From Aphelocoma coerulescens (lineage: Eukaryota > Chordata > Aves > Passeriformes > Corvidae): 64,000 bases of DNA. How positions within the stretch are numbered: the stretch's first letter is position 1; each line of letters starts with the position of its first letter. Positions 57,361 through 64,000 of this stretch are shown one piece after another. A program made the translations under genes and the position numbers. Under the pieces are notes generated by a model. It ran no database searches, was not told the DNA's origin, and saw only the letters and a program-made list of their open reading frames with translations. The stretch is taken from positions 434,001 through 498,000 of the forward strand of contig NW_027183981.1 in assembly GCF_041296385.1 (NCBI RefSeq), read 5' to 3'.

Positions 57361-59328
57361 TCCTTGTCATGAGGTGCTCAGAGTGATTGGAAAGGCTGTT
57401 GGCAGCAGGCAGTTCTCTGGGTTCAAGCTGTGGAGCTGTCAGCGGGAATGCAAAGGCCAAGCTGGTGAGCCTTTTTTCCTGGTGCCTTTAGTGTGTGAGC
57501 AGTCCCTGGTGCCGTTGTCTTTGGATCCTGAGTGTGGGAGAGGCAAGGCTTAGGATGGTGCGTAGAGCTGAGAAGGAAAGTGCCGAGAGCAGCGTGTGTG
57601 CTGCTGCTTTGAGGGGTGCAGTTGAAGTTGTAGGCAGCAAGAGCTTTCTCAGCTGGCCCTTTTGTGAGCTCTGCTTTTGCCAGATGACTTCCATCTTACC
57701 CTCTTACCATCTTAGCCTCTCATTTTTGCATATCCCAAACCCCCTTCCAAACATCCAGCAGCTGCTTGTAAAGAAGAAGTCCTAGAACAAAAAGCCAGTG
57801 CTGCCTTTCATAGCCCCTTTGCTGTCTATGAAGTAGAGGAAAGAAGCTAGTGAGACGCACTTTCTTTCTCAACTCCATAGAGCGCATCCTTCTCTCAAGG
57901 TGGCAGAGTCCTTGGCGGAAGTGAAGCATCTGCAGCTGCAGTTCAGACTGAGAGATGTGCCAGGACAGGAAACATTTGCTGACCTTCCCTGTTCCCTGTG
58001 CAACATGATTCTCGCATCCCAGTCACTTTCACACACCTTCGGTATCCCTGAGTCCAAGCAGCTAAAGCTCACAGAGACAGAAGTGTCAGGAAGGAAAACG
58101 TTGCAAAAGCACCCCCTTCTCTTATCAGCATATAAATTGTGCACAACAGGCTGCGGCACCGAACCTTCCTTCTCAGATAGACATGCCATCACACTTTTCA
58201 CTCTTGCAGCTCGGTTGAAAAGCTCCAGCAGCTGCTCCCGCAATAGCAAAAGGTTCTAGAAGTGAAAGCCAGTTTGGGGCTGCACCTTCTCCTTGCCGCA
58301 TGTAAGCCACACCAAACTCCCTGATGCACTCTGTCCTCCCCTTCTCAAAGGAGTAGACGGTGGCATCAGGACACACCTGTGTCCCAGCAGCTGGGTGCCC
58401 AGCCGGGAGCAGGAGCAGGGCTGGGGCTGCTCCCAAAGTTGCCCCGCCCCAATGCCAGAGCCGGACATATGCTGAGGGGGGGCTGGATCAGGCTTTATTG
58501 TCCAGCTGCATGCCAGGAGTGAGCACAAAATCTACCTGCATTCTCTGCAGCATGCCATCCTGGAGCAGAGCCATTGCCAAAGGAAGCCGTGAGCCCGTGC
58601 CAAGCCAGTGCCGGAGTGGGATCCTAGCAGCACCTGTGGAAGCCGGGAGAGAGGAGCCCACCTGGAGCAGGTTCGTGCAGGATTAATCATCCCGTGGCTT
58701 CCCACCAGGGTCCTGTTGCTTCCAAAAGGCCCCACAGTGTCACTGTGGCCCCTCGGTTCCACCAGGTTCCATAGCGTCACTGTGGTGCCCAGGGTTCCGT
58801 CAGCTTCGCCAGCATCCCCACGGTCTGCAGAGCTCCCCGAGCTTCTGTGGTGTCACAGTGGAGGCAGGGTTGCATCAGGTTCCATAGCATCAGCACGGTC
58901 TCCAGGGCTCCCCTGAGCTTCTGTGGTGGTGTCACAGAGGAGCCAGGCTTCCTTGTAGTTCCCCAGCATCACAAAGGCTCTCCTGGGAGCCACGGGTCAC
59001 AAAGCACCGTGGGCTCTGTGCAGCCCCGCTGTGTCACAATGGCCGCTGGCTTCCACGAGCCCCCGCAGTGTCCCAGTGGGCCCCGTGGCTTTAGGAGTGG
59101 GTGGCTGGGAGTTGGTGCCAGCGGCTGGGGGAGCAGCAGCAGGGACTGTGTGTGGACAGTGCCATGGCCACTTGTGTGGCCACTGGTGTCTCTGTGCCAG
59201 GCACAGCCGTGGTGTGTAACACCGGCTCCGGGTCCTTTGGCTGTGCAGGTGGCAGTCACGGCCTGGAGCAGGGCTGCTCCCGGGGGACAGCCTGGGGCAG
59301 GAGGCTGCTGGAGATTCATTCCCCACAC
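57361..59328 (+). repeat. Macrosatellite unit U29 (1,968 bp), second U15-type unit in a row
   Basis: Same diagnostic sites as U28. This extra copy makes the local period four units instead of three. Confidence 0.97.
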
Positions 59329-61379
59329 TCCTTGTCATGAGGTGCTCAGAGTGATTGGAAAGGCTGTTGGCAGCAGGCAGTTCTCTGGGTTCAAGCTGTG
59401 GAGCTGTCAGCGGGAATGCAAAGGCCAAGCTGCTGAGCCTTTTGTCCTGGTGCCTTTAGTGTGTGAGCAGTCCCTGGTGCCGTTGTCTTTGGATCCTGAG
59501 TGTGGGAGAGGCAAGGCTTAGGATGGTGCGTAGAGCTGAGAAGGAAAGTGCCGAGAGCAGCGTGTGTGCTGCTGCTTTGAGGGGTGCAGTTGAAGTTGTA
59601 GGCAGCAAGAGCTTTCTCAGCTGGCCCTTTTGTGAGCTCTGCTTTTGCCAGATGACTTCCATCTTACCCTCTTACCATCTTAGCCTCTCATTTTTGCATA
59701 TCCCAAACCCCCTTCCAAACATCCAGCAGCTGCTTGTAAAGAAGAAGTCCTAGAACAAAAAGCCAGTGCTGCCTTTCATAGCCCCTTTGCTGTCTATGAA
59801 GTAGAGGAAAGAAGCTAGTGAGATGCACTTTCTTTCTCAACTCCATAGAGCGCATCCTTCTCTCAAGGTGGCAGAGTCCTTGGCGGAAGTGAAGCATCTG
59901 CAGCTGCAGTTCAGACTGAGAGATGTGCCAGGACAGGAAACATTTGCTGACCTTCCCTGTTCCCTGTGCAACATGATTCTCGCATCCCAGTCACTTTCAC
60001 ATACCTTCGGTATCCCTGAGTCCAAGCAGCTAAAGCTCACAGAGACAGAAGTGTCAGGAAGGAAAACGTTGCAAAAGCACCCCCTTCTCTTATCAGCATA
60101 TAAATTGTGCACAACAGGCTGCGGCACCGAACCTTCCTTCTCAGATAGACATGCCATCACACTTTTCACTCTTGCAGCTCGGTTGAAAAGCTCCAGCAGC
60201 TGCTCCCGCAATAGCAAAAGGTTCTAGAAGTGAAAGCCAGTTTGGGGCTGCACCTTCTCCTTGCCGCATGTAAGCCACACCAAACTCCCTGATGCACTCT
60301 GTCCTCCCCTTCTCAAAGGAGTAGACGGTGGCATCAGGACACACCTGTGTCCCAGCAGCTGGGTGCCCAGCCGGGAGCAGGAGCAGGGCTGGGGCTGCTC
60401 CCAAAGTTGCCCGGCCCCAATGCCAGAGCCGGACATATGCTGAGGGGGGGCTGGATCAGGCTTTATTGTCCAGCTGCATGCCAGGAGTGAGCACAAAATC
60501 TACCTGCATTCTCTGCAGCATGCCATCCTGGAGCAGAGCCATTGCCAAAGGAAGCCGTGAGCCCGTGCCAAGCCAGTGCCGGAGTGGGATCCTAGCAGCA
60601 CCTGTGGAAGCCGGGAGAGAGGAGCCCACCTGGAGCAGGTTCGTGCAGGATTAATCATCCCGTGGCTTCCCACCAGGGTCCTGTTGCTTCCAAAAGGCCC
60701 CACAGTGTCACTGTGGCCCCTCGGTTCCACCAGGTTCCATAGCGTCACTGTGGTGCCCAGGGTTCCGTCAGCTTCGCCAGAATCCCCACGGTCTGCAGAG
60801 GTCCCCGAGCTTCTGTGGTGTCACAGTGGAGGCAGGGTTGCATCAGGTTCCATAGCATCAGCACGGTCTCCAGGGCTCCAAGAGCTTCTGTGGTGTCACA
60901 GAGGAGGCAGGGTTGCATCAGGTTCCATAGCATCAGCACGGTCTCCAGGGCTCCCCTGAGCTTCTGTGGTGGTGTCACAGAGGAGCCAGGCTTCCTTGTA
61001 GTTCCCCAGCATCACAAAGGCTCTCCTGGGAGCCACGGGTCACAAAGCACCGTGGGCTCTGTGCAGCCCCGCTGTGTCACAATGGCCGCTGGCTTCCACG
61101 AGCCCCCGCAGTGTCCCAGTGGGCCCCGTGGCTTTAGGAGTGGGTGGCTGGGAGTTGGTGCCAGCGGCTGGGGGAGCAGCAGCAGGGACTGTGTGTGGAC
61201 AGTGCCATGGCCACTTGTGTGGCCACTGGTGTCTCTGTGCCAGGCACAGCCGTGGTGTGTAACACCGGCTCCGGGTCCTTTGGCTGTGCAGGTGGCAGTC
61301 ACGGCCTGGAGCAGGGCTGCTCCCGGGGGACAGCCTGGGGCAGGAGGCTGCTGGAGATTCATTCCCCACACGCTGCAGC
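59329..61379 (+). repeat. Macrosatellite unit U30 (2,051 bp), U16 type
   Basis: H-type backbone, AAGAGCTT second copy at 60807-60956, 8-bp insertion, followed by the expected post-insertion haplotype. Confidence 0.97.
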
Positions 61380-63347
61380 TCCTTGTCATGAGGTGCTCAG
61401 AGTGATTGGAAAGGCTGTTGCCAGCGTGCAGTTCTCTGGGTTCAAGCTGTGGAGCTGTCAGCGGGAATGCAAAGGCCAAGCTGGTGAGCCTTTTGTCCTG
61501 GTGCCTTTAGTGTGTGAGCAGTCCCTGGTGCCGTTGTCTTTGGATCCTGAGTGTGGGAGAGGCAAGGCTTAGGATGGTGCGTAGAGCTGAGAAGGAAAGT
61601 GCCGAGAGCAGCGTGTGTGCTGCTGCTTTGAGGGGTGCAGTTGAAGTTGTAGGCAGCAAGAGCTTTCTCAGCTGGCCCTTTTGTGAGCTCTGCTTTTGCC
61701 AGATGACTTCCATCTTACCCTCTTACCATCTTAGCCTCTCATTTTTGCATATCCCAAACCCCCTTCCAAACATCCAGCAGCTGCTTGTAAAGAAGAAGTC
61801 CTAGAACAAAAAGCCAGTGCTGCCTTTCATAGCCCCTTTGCTGTCTATGAAGTAGAGGAAAGAAGCTAGTGAGACGCACTTTCTTTCTCAACTCCATAGA
61901 GCGCATCCTTCTCTCAAGGTGGCAGAGTCCTTGGCGGAAGTGAAGCATCTGCAGCTGCAGTTCAGACTGAGAGATGTGCCAGGACAGGAAACATTTGCTG
62001 ACCTTCCCTGTTCCCTGTGCAACATGATTCTCGCATCCCAGTCACTTTCACACACCTTCGGTATCCCTGAGTCCAAGCAGCTAAAGCTCACAGAGACAGA
62101 AGTGTCAGGAAGGAAAACGTTGCAAAAGCACCCCCTTCTCTTATCAGCATATAAATTGTGCACAACAGGCTGCGGCACCGAACCTTCCTTCTCAGATAGA
62201 CATGCCATCACACTTTTCACTCTTGCAGCTCGGTTGAAAAGCTCCAGCAGCTGCTCCCGCAATAGCAAAAGGTTCTAGAAGTGAAAGCCAGTTTGGGGCT
62301 GCACCTTCTCCTTGCCGCATGTAAGCCACACCAAACTCCCTGATGCACTCTGTCCTCCCCTTCTCAAAGGAGTAGACGGTGGCATCAGGACACACCTGTG
62401 TCCCAGCAGCTGGGTGCCCAGCCGGGAGCAGGAGCAGGGCTGGGGCTGCTCCCAAAGTTGCCCCGCCCCAATGCCAGAGCCGGACATATGCTGAGGGGGG
62501 GCTGGATCAGGCTTTATTGTCCAGCTGCATGCCAGGAGTGAGCACAAAATCTACCTGCATTCTCTGCAGCATGCCATCCTGGAGCAGAGCCATTGCCAAA
62601 GGAAGCCGTGAGCCCGTGCCAAGCCAGTGCCGGAGTGGGATCCTAGCAGCACCTGTGGAAGCCGGGAGAGAGGAGCCCACCTGGAGCAGGTTCGTGCAGG
62701 ATTAATCATCCCGTGGCTTCCCACCAGGGTCCTGTTGCTTCCATAAGGCCCCACAGTGTCACTGTGGCCCCTCGGTTCCACCAGGTTCCATAGCGTCACT
62801 GTGGTGCCCAGGGTTCCGTCAGCTTCGCCAGCATCCCCACGGTCTGCAGAGCTCCCCGAGCTTCTGTGGTGTCACAGTGGAGGCAGGGTTGCATCAGGTT
62901 CCATAGCATCAGCACGGTCTCCAGGGCTCCCCTGAGCTTCTGTGGTGGTGTCACAGAGGAGCCAGGCTTCCTTGTAGTTCCCCAGCATCACAAAGGCTCT
63001 CCTGGGAGCCACGGGTCACAAAGCACCGTGGGCTCTGTGCAGCCCCGCTGTGTCACAATGGCCGCTGGCTTCCACGAGCCCCCGCAGTGTCCCAGTGGGC
63101 CCCGTGGCTTTAGGAGTGGGTGGCTGGGAGTTGGTGCCAGCGGCTGGGGGAGCAGCAGCAGGGACTGTGTGTGGACAGTGCCATGGCCACTTGTGTGGCC
63201 ACTGGTGTCTCTGTGCCAGGCACAGCCGTGGTGTGTAACACCGGCTCCGGGTCCTTTGGCTGTGCAGGTGGCAGTCACGGCCTGGAGCAGGGCTGCTCCC
63301 GGGGGACAGCCTGGGGCAGGAGGCTGCTGGAGATTCATTCCCCACAC
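61380..63347 (+). repeat. Macrosatellite unit U31 (1,968 bp), U14 type
   Basis: Post-insertion start haplotype and CCATAAGG at offset 1364. Confidence 0.97.
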
Positions 63348-64000
63348 TCCTTGTCATGAGGTGCTCAGAGTGATTGGAAAGGCTGTTGGCAGCAGGCAGT
63401 TCTCTGGGTTCAAGCTGTGGAGCTGTCAGCGGGAATGCAAAGGCCAAGCTGGTGAGCCTTTTTTCCTGGTGCCTTTAGTGTGTGAGCAGTCCCTGGTGCC
63501 GTTGTCTTTGGATCCTGAGTGTGGGAGAGGCAAGGCTTAGGATGGTGCGTAGAGCTGAGAAGGAAAGTGCCGAGAGCAGCGTGTGTGCTGCTGCTTTGAG
63601 GGGTGCAGTTGAAGTTGTAGGCAGCAAGAGCTTTCTCAGCTGGCCCTTTTGTGAGCTCTGCTTTTGCCAGATGACTTCCATCTTACCCTCTTACCATCTT
63701 AGCCTCTCATTTTTGCATATCCCAAACCCCCTTCCAAACATCCAGCAGCTGCTTGTAAAGAAGAAGTCCTAGAACAAAAAGCCAGTGCTGCCTTTCATAG
63801 CCCCTTTGCTGTCTATGAAGTAGAGGAAAGAAGCTAGTGAGACGCACTTTCTTTCTCAACTCCATAGAGCGCATCCTTCTCTCAAGGTGGCAGAGTCCTT
63901 GGCGGAAGTGAAGCATCTGCAGCTGCAGTTCAGACTGAGAGATGTGCCAGGACAGGAAACATTTGCTGACCTTCCCTGTTCCCTGTGCAACATGATTCTC
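63348..64000 (+). repeat. Partial unit U32 (first 653 bp), U15 type
   Basis: Donor intact with T at offset 115. The sequence runs off the window, so the array continues to the right. Confidence 0.96.

Larger units (their letters stand above)
51374..59328 (+). repeat. Four-unit variant of the subrepeat (7,955 bp)
   Basis: U26-U29: H-type, U14-type, then two U15-type units. It equals the 5,987-bp theme plus one extra 1,968-bp unit, consistent with a one-unit duplication. U30-U32 restart the theme. Confidence 0.88.
1..64000 (+). repeat. Macrosatellite array, about 2-kb units, head to tail
   Basis: The whole window is one tandem array. I phase units on the T that opens the motif tccttgtcatgagg (first at 26), which follows directly after the site of the 8-bp insertion. 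That motif recurs at 2219, 4187, 6455, 8423, 10691, 12959, 15010 and so on to 63348, always on the same strand. Spacings are 1968, 2051, 2193, 2268 or 2272 bp. All are 1968 plus whole 75-bp minisatellite copies, with an extra 8 bp in the 2051 class and an extra 4 bp in the 2272 class. No unit is inverted, truncated or interrupted, and neither array edge is in the window. No transposon, tRNA, rRNA or recognisable protein domain was seen. The identity of the satellite family is unknown to me. Confidence 0.99.

Noticed and set aside
1..64000. Amplified gene cluster or transposon array
   Set aside because: No terminal repeats, target-site duplications, transposase or reverse-transcriptase motifs, and units join seamlessly at one phase.
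1..64000. Prokaryotic defence or secretion system
   Set aside because: No operons, ribosome-binding sites or family motifs. The long frames are GTG/TTG artefacts of GC-rich repeats.
1..64000. Endogenous viral sequence
   Set aside because: TATA-like and AATAAA-like signals occur, but on opposite strands, and no retroviral or other viral coding motif is present.

Overview
The window contains no recognisable conventional gene and no unique sequence. It is one head-to-tail array of a GC-rich, roughly 2-kb macrosatellite that fills all 64 kb in a single orientation: 25 bases of one unit, 31 complete units (called U1 to U31 here) and 653 bases of a 32nd. Unit lengths fall into five classes: 1,968 bp (18 units), 2,051 bp (7), 2,193 bp (1), 2,268 bp (3) and 2,272 bp (2). 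Nearly all the length variation comes from an internal 75-bp minisatellite (1, 2, 4 or 5 copies) plus an 8-bp insertion that is always found with the 2-copy state. Units otherwise differ at only a handful of positions.

The organism cannot be read directly, because nothing conserved is present. The size and homogeneity of the array, the absence of bacterial-style coding, the clear splice-site and AATAAA-like signals, the CpG-to-TpG/CpA variants and the internal GC-rich VNTR all fit a vertebrate nuclear genome. A bird is my best guess, at low confidence. The long open frames are mostly stop-poor GC-rich DNA read from GTG or TTG, and the array repeats them 31 times. The variants I could see in the best ATG frame all change the amino acid or shift the frame, so I do not call protein genes.

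Layout. Positions 1-12958 hold U1-U6, a left block with 4- and 5-copy minisatellites and older-looking variants. Positions 12959-33191 (U7-U16) and 33192-53424 (U17-U26) are two tandem copies of a 20,233-bp, ten-unit higher-order repeat, and I found no internal difference between them. Positions 53425-64000 (U27-U32) repeat a shorter theme of three or four units (5,987 and 7,955 bp) that is also the tail of each ten-unit copy. The junction between the two 20-kb copies lies within a 41-bp homology (33192-33232). It is the only place where the 8-bp insertion is followed by the wrong downstream haplotype, which is what one unequal crossover between units would leave.

Possible function. Each unit carries a plausible plus-strand set of splice sites (a 92-nt exon, and a 184-nt exon whose donor is intact at 20 of 32 unit starts), a TATA-like motif, a GC box intact in some units only, and on the minus strand a 3'-terminal-exon-like segment ending in AATAAA. 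A repeat-derived non-coding transcript is therefore possible, but this is inference. The strongest finding is structural: a nested, very recent higher-order organisation with a datable, mappable exchange point.
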